From Agroathelia rolfsii (taxonomy: Eukaryota > Basidiomycota > Agaricomycetes > Amylocorticiales > Amylocorticiaceae): a stretch of 64,000 nt of DNA. The DNA is taken from positions 3,100,001-3,164,000 of the forward strand of contig JABRWF010000004.1 of assembly GCA_018343915.1 (NCBI GenBank), in the 5' to 3' direction. The notes below the pieces were generated by a model, which did not search any database, was not told where the DNA came from, and saw only the letters and a program-made list of their open reading frames with translations. This document shows positions 9,499 through 21,064 of this stretch, in pieces; within the stretch, counting starts at the first letter, position 1, and each line of letters opens with the position of its first letter. A program made the translations under genes and the position numbers.

Positions 9499-12400
9499 AC
9501 CTATCAAATAGATTCTCCTCTCTTCTTTCTGTAAATTCTGTTTCCATTTCCGGTGCGCATGGACAGCACCTTCACATTCCCCTCATGTTCCATGGACACT
9601 TTTCCTCCCTCGTAACCTTAGCAATGATAGATTCTGGAGCCTCCTCTTCTTTCATTCATTCTCGTTTTGTTAAAGAAAACAAAGTAAATACAAAAAAATT
9701 ACCTCGAACCATCCCTGTGTACAATATAGATAACTCGCTTAACGCTCAAGGGAGCATTGAAGAAATTGCTGTGATTGAAACAAGTATCGGAGGGATCCGA
9801 AAGAAACTCCCATTTCTGGTCACAGATATTGGTCCTGAAAACGTGATCCTAGGAATTGATTGGCTTCGGTTAGAAAATCCGGTTATAGATTGGTCCGCAG
9901 GAAAAGTTACGCACCCAGAACGCCTAACTATCTCCTCCAGTTTGTTGCCAGAATGGGCTTCAAAATACACATCAGTCTTTTCTAAAGAAGCCTCTCAAAG
10001 GATGCCCCTTAGAAAACCTTGGGACCATAAGATTGAGCTCAAAGACGGAGCGCAACTCCGGAGAAGCAAAGCGTACCCCCTATCAGTAAAAGAAGAAGAA
10101 GCACTGGTTGATTACCTCGAAGAAAATCTTAAGAAAGGATACATCCGCAAATCCGAAAGTCCTATCGCCGCTTCAATGTTCTTTGTTCCCAAAAAGAATG
10201 GCTTGCTCCACCCGGTTCAAGACTACCGCAAACTCAACGCCGAAACCATTGAGAACGCATACCCTCTTCCCCTTATTTCTGAACTTCAGGATAAAATGAC
10301 CAGGTTCAAAACCTTTTGCAAAATTGATCTTTGATGGGGGTTCAATAATATCCGCATTAGGGAAGGTGACGAACATAAAGCCGCCTTCATCACGAACAAG
10401 GGATTATTTGAACCCACAGTAATGACGTTTGGACTATGTAATGCACCAGCCACAATGCAGACGATGATGGATGATCTATTCTATAAGTTTAATCAGCTGG
10501 GCTGGTTAGTACATTACATCGACGACATCATCATTGGGGCCCAGACGGAAAGCGAGTTACGAAAAAGGGTACTAGAAGTCCTAGGGGTCCTCAAATCAAA
10601 CGATCTGTTTGCGAATCTGGAGAAATTTGAGTATGACATTCCAGAAGTTGACATCCTAGGCGCCCTAGTCTCCTTTGGTTCTATCCGAATGACGCCAGAA
10701 AAGGTTAAAGCAATCCTGGAATGGCCAACTCCCCAGAAGGTCTCTGATGTCCGAAGGTTCCGAGGCCTCGCCAACTACTACCGACGCTTCATCAAAAATT
10801 TCGCCCAGATTTGCAAACCGCTAGACCGTCTAACCGGAAAAACTGAATGGAAATGGGGTACAGAAGAACAAGAAGCTTTCGATAGTCTGAAAGAGTCCTT
10901 TACGTCAGCACCCGTACTTGGAGCTTACTCACAAATGGCAGAAACACGTCTGGAAACGGATGCTTCAAACTTTGCTACCGGGGCTGTCTTGCTCCAAAAA
11001 CAGGATGACAACTCTTGGCACCCAATCGCTTTCCTTTCTCAGGCAATGAACAACGCAGAACGCAACTACAATATCTGGGACAAAGAGATGCTGGGCATAA
11101 TCAGGGCTTTGGACGCGTGGCGACATTATCTCATTGGTCTACCACACCCCTTTGAGATACGGACAGACCATAAGAATTTGGAGTATTGGAAAACCGCCAG
11201 AAACCTTACCCGGTGCCAAGCCAGATGGTCCCTTTTCCTATCAGAATTCCGGTTTACAATTTCTTACCTCCGAGGATCTGAGAATGGACGTGCCGATCCC
11301 CTCTCCCGCCGCCCGGATTTCCAACGTTCTGATGAGGAAGATAACCAGGATCAGATTGTCCTAGACCCCAAGCTGTTCCGGATCAATGCCGCAAGGAGAG
11401 GCCATGTGGAAGTACAAGGGGAAAAGAGCATTTTAGACCGCATTCGAAGCAAGGGTAGAGATGTAGAAATCGCGAATGCTCTAGGACTAGTCAAGGATCT
11501 TGGACCGGTAAAACTACAGAAAGGGTTAGAAGAATGGAACGAGGAAAATGGCTTAATCCTGCACCTAGGAAAAGTCTATGTACCTCGGGACACAACTCTT
11601 CGTAATGACATTATCCGTCTGCACCATGATGTCCCATCAGCTGGTCACCCGGGCCGTCATAAGACTCTAGAACTAGTTTCTAGAAATTATTGGTGGCCTG
11701 GACTTACAAAGGCAGTAAATGACTATGTCTCCTCATGCCCAAGTTGCCTCGCTTCTAAGACAGCCCGATCTATGCCTGTAGGCCCTCTAGCACCCCTACC
11801 TACCCCTGAAAAACCTTGGGAACACGTCACCTCTGATATGATTGTCAAACTTCCAGAATCCCAGGGATATGATTCCATTTTAGTGGTGGTAGACAGGCTG
11901 ACAAAAATGTGTCATCTAATCCCTTGCGTGGAAGCAATCACGGCGTCGGAAATGGCAGACTTGTACTTGGCACACATTTTTCGACTACATGGTCTACCTC
12001 GTCAATGGACTTCGGACCGAGGGCCCCAGTTTGCAGGTAAAGTTATGAGGGAAATTCACAAGCGACTGGAAATTAAGACATCTCTTTCAACCGCATACCA
12101 TCCGCAATCAGATGGCCAAACAGAACGTCTTAACCAGGAAGTAGAAGTTTACCTTTGGAATTATGTCTCCCATCAACAAGACAACTAGGCAGGACTTCTT
12201 CCCCTAGCCGAATTCGCTCTCAATAACCGACAGCAAGCGTCTACAGGTGTTTCCCCATTCGAAATGAACTACGGCTTCTCTCCCCAAATGAACCTTACAA
12301 CAGCAGGGATCCCAAGTACCAAAGGAGCCCAATTGTGGACGGAGAAGATCAAGGAACTCCAGGAAGATGCCAAAGCAGCATTAGACCATGCAGCTAGCCG

Positions 12401-12995
12401 AATGAAGTACTTCTTCGACAAACATGCAGCGGAAATCCCAAAGTACACAGTAGGGAATAAAGTCTGGTTGAGCACCGAAAACATCAAATTGGCACAACCC
12501 TCAAAGAAGCTTGGAGCTAAATGGATTGGACCATATAGAATTACCGAACTCATTGGAAACCGAGCAGTACGACTTGCGATCCCAAAGAGATGGACAATCC
12601 ACAATGTCTTCCACGTTTCCCTGATCAAGCCCCATGTTCAAGTAGAATCTAGGCCCCTTGCACCTATTCCAGAAGCTGTTGAAATTGAAGGAGAAGAAGA
12701 ACACAAAGTCCTACGGATCAAAGACAGTCGCCTAAGCCCGAGAACAAAGAAGTTGGAATATTTAGTCGAATGGAAAGGCTATCCAGGAGAAGACTCGTGG
12801 GAAAAAGAATCAAACATTACAAACGCCCCACGACTAATCAAGGACTTCCATAAGAAAAATCCCAAAGCACCTAAATGCCTATCGGCTGCAGTCTTTGCGG
12901 ATTTACCATTCCGACCTATCGAAAACTTCACGGAGACCACGGAAAAGATCGGAGGAACTTGGGAACTTGGGATGTTCCGGAGGAAATCCCCTTAG
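9459..12995 (+). pseudogene. B1 Pol (PR-RT-RH-INT-chromodomain), two internal stops
   Basis: Pol in the -1 frame relative to gag. Protease DSGA is at about 9630, RT has YIDD at about 10515, and RNase H has an ETDAS core at about 10960. Integrase has an HHCC region (about 11625-11750) and a DDE core (TSDM, SDRGPQF and the Glu in the SDGQTER region). A chromodomain lies at about 12700-12860. TGA 10332-10334 interrupts RT where A2 has Leu-Arg-Ala replaced by Leu-Gln-Ala in its own copy and A1 has CGA. TAG 12186-12188 interrupts integrase. The final stop is TAG at 12993-12995. Confidence 0.92.
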
Positions 12996-13006
12996 GAAAG
13001 GGGTAA
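12995..13006 (+). other. Polypurine tract of B1
   Basis: ggaaaggggtaa directly precedes the 3' LTR, in the position and with the purine bias of a plus-strand primer. Confidence 0.7.
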
Positions 13007-13865
13007 TGTCATGAGAAGAATAATTTTGCCGATTTTTCAAGCTATCTCTTGTATTATTCGGACTAGTATTTAATTTATTATCACGTTTTCTTTCTTTTCT
13101 TTTCCTTTTTCTTACAAAAATTACCCTTTAGGGCATGGACTGTGGGCAGTGCTATGGTCATGTGATTGGCCCTTACGTGTTCCAAGCCGCATGTCACAGG
13201 AGTAATCTCGGGGTTGTGCGCACTTCCATTTTCATCATTACGCACAGCCTAGGAATGCAAAACTTCCTTCACTGATCAATTCCTAATGGTTATCGGTACC
13301 GGTCCGGAAACGGATCTCTACACGGATGCCCGGTGGAGTTAGGGTTAAAGATCTTCCCCTGCATTGCCACAAGTTATACTTCTATCTCCCTCTGTGCACA
13401 GACCATCGAGGCTGCGCACGGACCCCTCTACAATAGTATAAATAGTGCATGTAACTTGTCCTGAAGAGCTCAGCTTCGACCTCTTCGCCTTCAGGCAAGT
13501 AAAGATGTTTGTATCCCCTTAAAATAGATTGCTAATACAAAGCTTCGCCTTCAGGGTAAAACTCCTTAGGCCTAGGCTACACGTCCTAGCCCCCCTCTCT
13601 CTCTCTCTTTCCTTATCTTCCAATAGGAGGCGGTGTAAATCCCCTCATAAGTACGTGTGCGTGTGAACCTCATAAGAGCATCGATTAAGTAAGAGATAAC
13701 CGAGTACCCGGCCATCCCTTCAATAAGATTAAGGGTTTGGTAACTGTGGGAAAGCTCTTGCTTAGGTACTTTGAATTTTAGTGTTAGGAGGTATATTGTT
13801 TGATTGTGCGTACTAGTAGGCTCCCCACGCCCAACGTCACATAGTTAAGGAGTGTACCCTTGACA
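13007..13865 (+). repeat. 3' LTR of B1 (859 bp)
   Basis: Same length as 6669-7527, with about seven base differences, all transitions. It ends TTGACA and is followed by the second ctcct target duplicate (13866-13870). Confidence 0.95.
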
Positions 13866-13870
13866 CTCCT

Positions 13871-14753
13871 GTTGCTACCAGTCGTAATAGTGTATTCTTG
13901 GTTTACTATGCTAGGATAACATTTGGTACTCTTGTCCTAAGACTTCCCGTGTGTTTCTCTTTGCGTCTAATAAACGTTTGAATACTTCTTACTCAGGATA
14001 GGCGGCTTAGCCCTCCATGATCAACTAACACTCGCTAGGACTTTTTACTGCCTAGGCCTAAATGAATAGGGCTTTTTCACGCGCAATTGCCTCTGTATAT
14101 TGAGGACTTTCGTAGTCTTACTGCCTTCTGGTATCAAGGCCTACTTATATGCTTACTAAGCTGCCCTTGAGGCCTTATGCTTAATAAGAAAGGGAGAGAT
14201 GGAGAGTAGGCTAGGACGGTTTGTAAGCCTGAAGGCGAGAAGTGTATTAGTATTTATGTAAGCATACAAATGGGGGGGGGGGTGCCCTTACCTGAAGGCG
14301 AGAAGGTCGAAGCTAAGGTTCAGGTAAGGGCTACATGCTTGTATTTATACATAAATGAAAGGGCCCGTGCGCAGCCTTGATGGTCTGTACGCAGCCGGGG
14401 TTCGTAAGCAGGAACATGTAAAATGCAGGGGCAGTGCTTTGTACCTAAGTCTGATGAGCAACCAATCGGAGTGATGAGTCTAGTACTCCTTAGTAATTGC
14501 ACAGTGATTGGAATGACCCTGGTTCCTGAGTCTAGACCTTTTGATGAAAAGGAATGATCTAGACTCCGCCTTCCTAATATACTCTTGTCACAAGCACTCC
14601 TGTCACATGGGGCTAACACAGCCAGTCGCACGCATGTCAAGATGTCGCCTGCAAGGTATTTCGTCCATAACTCCATGAATAAAAATCGTAAAAATATAAT
14701 AAAAATATGTACAGGTACGTAAAGAAAATGCGAAAAATGTCCAACTCATAACA
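13871..14753 (-). repeat. 3' LTR of A2, inner fragment (883 bp)
   Basis: It continues the LTR cut at 6668 and aligns with 21192-22072. Together with 6541-6668 it makes 1011 bp, against 1008 bp for the 5' LTR; part of the difference is the length of a G run near 14273. Most differences from the 5' LTR are transitions, many at CpG. Confidence 0.93.
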
Positions 14754-15570
14754 TTACCCCCTTCTCAAGGGAGTTACTCCGGAACTTCCCTAGTTCCCAT
14801 CCCGCAGTTTCCTTCGTTGTTGCTTCCGTGTAATTCTCGATTGGTCTAAAAGGTAATTCCCCAAAGACTGCAGCATTCAAGCGTTTAGGTGCATTGGGGT
14901 GCCTTTTGTGGAAATCACGTATCCTGGCCTTGGCGTGTGTCAGATTGTCAGCGGGTTCCCAATTGTCTTCTCCGGGTGCATCTTTCCAACTAACAAGGTA
15001 TTCAAGTCGCTTGGGCCTTCCTGAGATTCTGGAATCCTTAATCTTGGCAACCTCCCATTCTTCCTCCCCCTCAACTTCCACTGGTTCAGGTGGAGGTTGA
15101 TCACGGTTCGATGGCTTATGTCCGGTAAGAAGGGAGGCATGGAAGACATCATGAATAGACCAGGTATGGGGAATCTTGAGTCGATAGGCAAGGGGGCCAA
15201 TTCTTTCTAGAATTTCGTAGGGACCGGCAAACTTGGCAGAGAGTTTCTTGGTTGGCTGCGAGGTTTTGAGGTTCTTGGTGGAAAGCCAGACCTTATCTCC
15301 TTTCTGCCATTGAGGGGTTTCTCGAACGTGCTTATCAAATGATTCCTTCATCTTTTCGGCGGCCAGGTTAAGGGCAGCCTGAGCATTGGCTTGAGAGTCT
15401 GATATCACGTGCAGCCAGTCTTCTACGGCAGGGGTTTCGAAAATCCCAGTGAGAGAGAAGTCCATTCGCGGGTCAAATCCGTAATTCATCCGAAAGGGAG
15501 AGATCTTGGTGGCCAAGTGTTGACAATTATTTAAAGCAAACTCGGCCAAGAGGAGTAGACGAGCCCAATC
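14746..15570 (-). CDS. A2 integrase C-terminus and chromodomain
   Basis: This is the distal part of A2 pol, read on the minus strand from the B3 LTR boundary at 15570 down to a TGA at 14746-14748. It covers the end of the integrase, the SH3-like GPY/F region (a GPYEILERIG stretch near 15220) and a chromodomain with the conserved tryptophans (YLVSWKDAP and DNWEP, about 14940-15070). Chromodomains on chromovirus integrases bind histone marks and guide integration into heterochromatin. The segment joins in frame to 16414 once B3 and one copy of caatc are removed. Confidence 0.9.
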   Translation of the reverse strand, partial: DWARLLLLAEFALNNCQHLATKISPFRMNYGFDPRMDFSLTGIFETPAVEDWLHVISDSQANAQAALNLAAEKMKESFDKHVRETPQWQKGDKVWLSTKNLKTSQPTKKLSAKFAGPYEILERIGPLAYRLKIPHTWSIHDVFHASLLTGHKPSNRDQPPPEPVEVEGEEEWEVAKIKDSRISGRPKRLEYLVSWKDAPGEDNWEPADNLTHAKARIRDFHKRHPNAPKRLNAAVFGELPFRPIENYTEATTKETAGWELGKFRSNSLEKGVML

Positions 15571-16413
15571 TGTCAAGGGTGTACTCCTTGACTAAGTGAC
15601 GTTGGGCGTGGAGAGCCTACTTGTGCGCTTAACCAAACAATACCCTTCTTAACACTAAATCTAAGTACCTATACAAGAGTGTTCCCACTGATATCCAACC
15701 TTTATTATATTGAAGGTGGACTGGGTACTTTCTTAGCTCTTATATACTCATTGCTCTTAGTTCACGCGCACACACACAAGGGGATTTGCACCACCTCCTA
15801 ATAGATGGAAAAGAGAGAAAAAGGGGGGGGGAGGCTAGGACGTAAGGCCTAGGCCTAGAGAGTATACCCTGAAGGCGAAGAGTTTTATTAGTAATCATAC
15901 TTTATGGAATACAAATCCTTTACTTGCCTGAAGGCGAAGAGGTCAAAGCTAAGCTCTTCAGGACAAGTTACATGCTCTATTTATACTACTATTGAAGGGT
16001 CCGTGCGCAGCCTGGGTGGTCTGTGCGCAGAGGGAAATAGAAGTGTAAAGGTGGCAATGCAGGGGAAGAACTTTTATCCTAACTCCACCGGGCATCCGTG
16101 TGGAGATCCGTTTCCGGACCAGTACCGGTAACTGTTAGGAATTGTTCAGGGAAGGAAGGCTGTGTTCCTAAGCTGTGCGCAGATGGTGAAAATAAAGTTC
16201 GCACAGCTCCGAGATTACTCCTGTGACGTGCGGCTTGGAACACGTGAGGGCCAATCACATGACCACTGCACTGCCCACAGTCCACGCCCTTTAAAGGGTA
16301 ATTTTTATGAGAAAGATAGAAAAGGTGAAAGAAAATTCAATAACTAATTAAATAATAGTCCAAATAATACAAGAAATAGACCGAAAAATTCGCAAAAATT
16401 CCATCTCATGACA
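15571..16413 (-). repeat. Solo LTR B3 (family B, 843 bp)
   Basis: A complete B LTR on the minus strand, from TGTCAAGG (15571) to ATGACA (16413). It is flanked by caatc duplicates (15566-15570 and 16414-16418). No internal element sequence is present, so it is a solo LTR left by LTR-LTR recombination. It splits the A2 integrase gene and keeps a decayed self-primer and the leader intron-like segment. Confidence 0.93.
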
Positions 16414-19171
16414 CAATCATCCTGTCGGTGTGATACAAAGAACCTCAGGTATGCTTCCAGTTCCTGGTTAACACGTTCGGATTGGCCATCAGTCTGAGGA
16501 TGATAGGCTGTAGACATAGCCGTGGTAATTCCGAGTCATTTGTGAACCTCCCTCATAACCTTGCTTGCGAATTGTGGTCCCCTATCGGATGTTATTCTAG
16601 ATGGCAGTCCGTGAAGCTTGAATACGTGTGACCATAGGAGTTCTGCTGTCCCAATGGCATTGATCCTTTCCATGGTAGGGACAATGTGGGTCATTTTGGA
16701 AAACCTGTCTACCACCACTAGAATGCTATCATAACCCTGGGAGTCAGGTAACTTAACAATCATGTCCATTGTAATATGATCCCAAGGTCTAGTAGGTGTA
16801 GGGAGTGGTTTGAGTGGGCCGAAAGCAGGGAGACGTAAAGACTTGTTTTGAATACAGACTTGACAGGTTTCTACGTATTCATTTACTGCTTTGGTCATGC
16901 CAGGCCACCAGTAGTTGCGTGATACCAACTCAAGTGTTTTGTGTTGGCCTGGATGGCCACTGAGCAAACTGTCATGGTACATGGAGATAACCTTGGTTTG
17001 GATTTCCTTATCTGCAGGTATATAAACCCTTCCTTGGCGTAAAATGACCCCATTTTCCTGATTCCATTCTTCTAGGCCTTTCTGGAGCTTGACAGGCCCT
17101 AGATCCTTAACCAATCGAAGTGCTTCTGCAACCTCTGCCTCGGGAGAGGCATTCCGGATTTTCTTGAGCAGTTCAGATTCCCCTTCCATTAACACATGAC
17201 CTCGTCGGGCGGCATTTATCCGAAACAGCTTAGGATCTAATAAGACTACTTCTTGATTGTCATCTGCATCCGAGACCTGAAGATCGGGACGTCGAGATAA
17301 TGCATTGGCTTTGCCATTCTCAGCACCCTTCTGGTAGTGGATACGGAAATTGAAGTCTGCTAAGAAGAGGGACCAGCGAGCTTGGCGACGGGTAAGGTTA
17401 CGAGCGGTTGTCCAGTACTCCAGGTTTTTGTGGTCTGTCCAGATTTCAAAAGGTTCGGGTAGGCCTTGAAGAAGGTGACACCAGTGATCCAGGGCGCGGA
17501 TAACTCCCAGCATTTCCTTGTCCCAGATGTCATAATTCCTCTCAGCATCGTTCATAGATTGGGATAGGAAAGCGATTGGATACCAGGCACCGGACTCATC
17601 CTTTTGACTAAGAACCGCACTGGTAGCGTATGAGGAAGCGTCTGTCTCAACTCGGGTAGGGGCTTTCTGATCGTAGGAACGTAACACCGGAGCGGTGCTG
17701 AAAGCTTTCTTGAGGTTATCAAAGCTTTCCTGCTCTTCTGGACCCCAAGTCCAGTCGACCTTGCCCGTAAGATGGTCTAGGGGTTTACAGATCTTTCCGA
17801 AATCACGAATGAAGCGCCTGTAGTAATTGGCCAACCCTCGAAACTTGCGGACCTCCTTCACATTCTTGGGAGTTGGCCAATCTAGGATTGGTTTGACCTT
17901 GTCTGGATCCATACGAACTTGACGGTGGGAGACAATGAAACCAAGAATGTTAACCTCAGGCTTTTCAACCTCGAACTTGTCCAGGTTACCATACAAGTTG
18001 TGTTCTTGTAAGATTGAAAGGACCTTCCGTGTGACTTCCCGCAACCTTTCCCTTGTTTCGGCCCCAATGATAATGTCGTCAATGTAGACCCGAACAAATC
18101 CTAGCTGTACTAGGCGAAGAAGGATGTCATCCATCAGAGCCTGCATGGAGGAGGGGGCATTACAGAGGCCAAAGGGCATGACCAAGGGTTCAAAAAGGCC
18201 ATGTGAAGTGATGAAGGCTGCTTTCCGCTCATCTCCTTCCCTAATCCGGATATTGTTGAATCCTGCCTGAAGGTCGATCTTTGTAAACCACTGGAACTTG
18301 GTCATGTGCTCCACGATCTCGGAGATCAACGGGAGAGGGTAAGCATTCTTGACTGTTTGTTCGTTCAGGGCCTGGTAATCTTGGACAGGACGGAGTTTGC
18401 CATTCTTTTTCGGGACGAAAAACATGGGGGCGGCGAATTCACTTTCGGATTTGCGAATATACCCCTTTGCCAGGTTATCATCGATCCATTCATTGAGTGC
18501 ATCAGTTTTGTTGCTACTGAGGGGGTATACACGCCCTTGTCTGAGCTTGGTTTCATCAATCAACTCAATCTTATGGTCCGACGACTTATGACTAGGTAGT
18601 CTACTCGCTTCTTCCTCAGAGAATACATCGGCAAAGTCTTTGTATCCTGCCAGCATGGTGCTAGCAGCTTGTACAACTTCCTTTTCAGGTAGGAAGGTAA
18701 CTTCTGCGGATTTCCAATCGATTACGGGGTTTTCTAGGCGTAGCCAGTCAATGCCAAGGATCACGTCTTCCTGGCCAATATCGACAACACATAGCGGCAG
18801 GTATTTTCGTTCAGATCCGATTGTGGTATCAAGTATAGCGACAGATTCTATTTTCCCAATCTGATTTGCGGAGTTATCTATGTTGTACAGAGGAATAGGG
18901 CGAGGTAATTTTTTTGTAGGTATTTTGTGTTTTTGCACGTATCTATAATTTACAAACGAGGAAGAGGCACCAGAATTGATCATAGCAGAGGTAGAAAAAT
19001 CTTTAAAAGGTCCATGGAACATGATAGGAACCTTGAGGTGCTGTCCATTCGCACCAGCAAGGGAGAAATAAGAAGAAGAAACAGAGATATTACTACAAGA
19101 AGAAAAAGAAGAAAGTCTGTTTTGTACGTATGGGTCAGACTGAATAGCCCTTTCAGCTGACCTTAAGAAAA
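16414..19171 (-). pseudogene. A2 Pol (PR-RT-RH-INT), one stop and one insertion
   Basis: Pol is open on the minus strand from the slippery site (about 19171) to TGA 16536-16538. This is a single frame of about 880 codons after gag and the best preserved Pol in the window. Protease has SGASSSF, but the catalytic Asp is read as Asn (INSGAS, about 18975), probably from a G-to-A change. RT has YIDD (about 18080). RNase H and the integrase HHCC and DD motifs are present. The TGA corresponds to an Arg codon in the other copies. After it about 120 bases continue to the B3 insertion. Confidence 0.9.
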
Positions 19172-19175
19172 ACCC
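19133..19175 (-). promoter_or_regulatory. Predicted -1 frameshift signal, gag/pol of A2
   Basis: On the minus strand GGGTTTT (19175-19169) is in gag phase, and the gag TAA is at 19165-19163. A two-part stem pairs 19162-19157 with 19138-19133 and 19156-19152 with 19144-19140. The design is the same as in A1. Confidence 0.75.
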
Positions 19176-20653
19176 ATCTGGTCTTTCAGGGCGGCGATAG
19201 CAGCGGCCTGTTCCTCCATAATCTGCATCACATGGTCTGGGACCGAATATGCCGGAGGATTCGCTGCCAGAGGTGGGGAAGCCAGGGTTGATGTAGCAGG
19301 AGTGGGACTGGGTTGGATTGAAGCGGATACCGAGGCTTGTACTGGTGGTGCAAATGTTCTTGGCTTGTAGCCGAGGAGGGGGCAATGACGCTTTGGATGA
19401 CCCAATTGTCCACAGTGGAAGCACTGTGCTTTTGACCAATCCCGGGGAGGGAACGATGGTCTTCCCTGATAAGAGGGTTGACTGGTCTGAGGCACAGCAA
19501 TCTGGGCTGTGTTGATCAAGATGGGATTGCTGGCAGTACCGGCTATAGGAACCCGGGGTCGCCAAGTGTCTTGCCAAAGGCCTGCGGAACGTAGACCTTG
19601 TTCTGCACGTAGTGCAGCATCCATTGCCTTTTGTACAGTTTCCAGGTTTGTCTGATCCCATCCACCAAGAACATTCCGAATCTTAGGGTTGAGTCCATCC
19701 AAAAAGCGTACACGCCAATCCTCTTCTGATAGGTCGGTTTGTTGAGCCATAGACCAGAAATCCGTAATATAGTCTTGGGTACTACGGGACCCCTGCTTTA
19801 ATCCCTTGAGCTTGTCCAGAGCTGACTGCTTGTAGTCCCAGGATCCGTAAAGCCCACGAAAGGCCTTGTAGAAGTCTTCGAAGATAAAGGGGGGAGCTCC
19901 CTTAACCTTTTCTTCTGCTTTGATTTGGTCTGACCATTTCTCAGACCACCTTCTAGGACCTCCTTCCAGCAGCGAGATCAGCAATCGCCCCTTATCCCGG
20001 TCCGTACTATACAAAGAGGGGTTCAATCCTAGGTAATTTTCAAAACCCAGGATGAAATCCTTGTACTTCTCACAGTCACCCATGAACTTCGAAGGCTCCT
20101 TGCCTCTCTCCTTAGTTGAGGCTACTGTAACTACCTGAGGTGCCGGCGTTGGTACAGGAGCAGGTACGGGTGCTGGTCGGTCAGCAATCTCCACTAGTTT
20201 TCTCTGTGTCTCCATCATATGATGCATCATTTCTGTTGTTTGCCGTTGCATCTCGAGCATTTGTCCCATAAACTGCTCAAATCCTGACATGGTGGGTGAA
20301 GGGGGGTGGGTTACAGTGGGTGTGTGGGTTCGTGGGGTAGGAATGGGGGTACGGATTTTAGGGGTTACAGCAGGCGTAGGTACACAAGAACGAGTATGAG
20401 AGGCAATTGGTTCGGGTTCTCAATATTCAGACGGGGAGGGATAAGTCTCTTCTTCGGGTTCCTCCTTGTCTTCGTCTTCCTCTTCGGATTCTTTGGGTGA
20501 TGCGGGTTTAGGAGGAGAGGGGGCTTTTGGAGGTGTAGGAACCTTGGGTGGTTGGGAGAAAGTAGGTTGCGGAGCGGGTGCGGATACGGAGGGGCGTGCA
20601 GAGGTTTTTGCAGCAGGTTGTGCGGGTGCCTTTCCTTTTCTGGACTGGCTCAT
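19163..20653 (-). pseudogene. A2 Gag, one internal TGA
   Basis: Gag starts at ATG 20653-20651 and ends with TAA 19165-19163. The first 77 codons are rich in Pro, Ala and Ser, then acidic (Glu/Asp runs). A TGA at 20420-20418 follows, in a context (Glu-Tyr-stop-Glu) that fits a former CGA. Translation can only restart at the ATG at 20290. Downstream are a short coiled-coil-like Gln/Met-rich segment, the capsid region and a CCHC knuckle at about 19420-19380. If the TGA is read as sense, Gag is about 496 residues. Confidence 0.85.
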
Positions 20654-21051
20654 GTACTTGTGGAGCGAGGGCTCAACACAGGATTCTTGTCTTCTTCAAC
20701 TTTCTAGGCACCAAGCGGAGTGCCTCTGGTAACGTAAAATAAAGGGGAAAAGGAATTTAATTGGTCGAGCAGTTTTACACTTTTGGTAAAGTGTCCCTAG
20801 AAGCAGCGAACTAACTCCGCGGTAGCGCCTTCGGGTAACGACACAAGGTTTCTCTGGTACGTACAGATACTCCCAAGCCTAAATCTTAACAGGTTGAACT
20901 AGGTATTAGATCCTAGCCAATGGCTTCTGCAAACAGTTCAGGACCAATTAAATCTTACAAAAGAAGCGTATGTAAAAGTTTGTCTTTGCTTGTGCTATTT
21001 GGCAGTGAATCAAACTGCACACTGGAGCGAGGCTTGACAGTGGATTAGGCT
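20654..21051 (-). other. A2 untranslated leader between primer site and gag
   Basis: About 400 bases separate the primer-binding site from the gag ATG. I see no open frame of note here and no LTR sequence. It probably holds the packaging signal, by position only. Confidence 0.5.
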
Positions 21052-21062
21052 AGCTTCGACCT
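21052..21062 (-). other. Primer-binding site of A2 (self-priming)
   Basis: Read on the minus strand this is AGGTCGAAGCT, two bases after the end of the 5' LTR. It is an exact complement of AGCTTCGACCT at 21633-21623 within that LTR. Confidence 0.75.
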
Positions 21063-21064
21063 AA

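Larger units (their letters stand above)
6669..13865 (+). mobile_element. Ty3/gypsy chromovirus B1 (family B), full-length
   Basis: A full-length 7197 bp element with two 859 bp LTRs, self-primer binding site, gag, frameshift signal, pol with chromodomain, and polypurine tract. Target duplicates ctcct flank it (6664-6668 and 13866-13870). The LTRs differ by about seven positions, all transitions and several at CpG, so it is a fairly young insertion. Internal stops are present in gag (8707-8709), RT (10332-10334, TGA where family A has CGA) and integrase (12186-12188, TAG in the context Asp-Asn-stop-Ala where A2 has Trp), so it is not autonomous. Confidence 0.95.
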
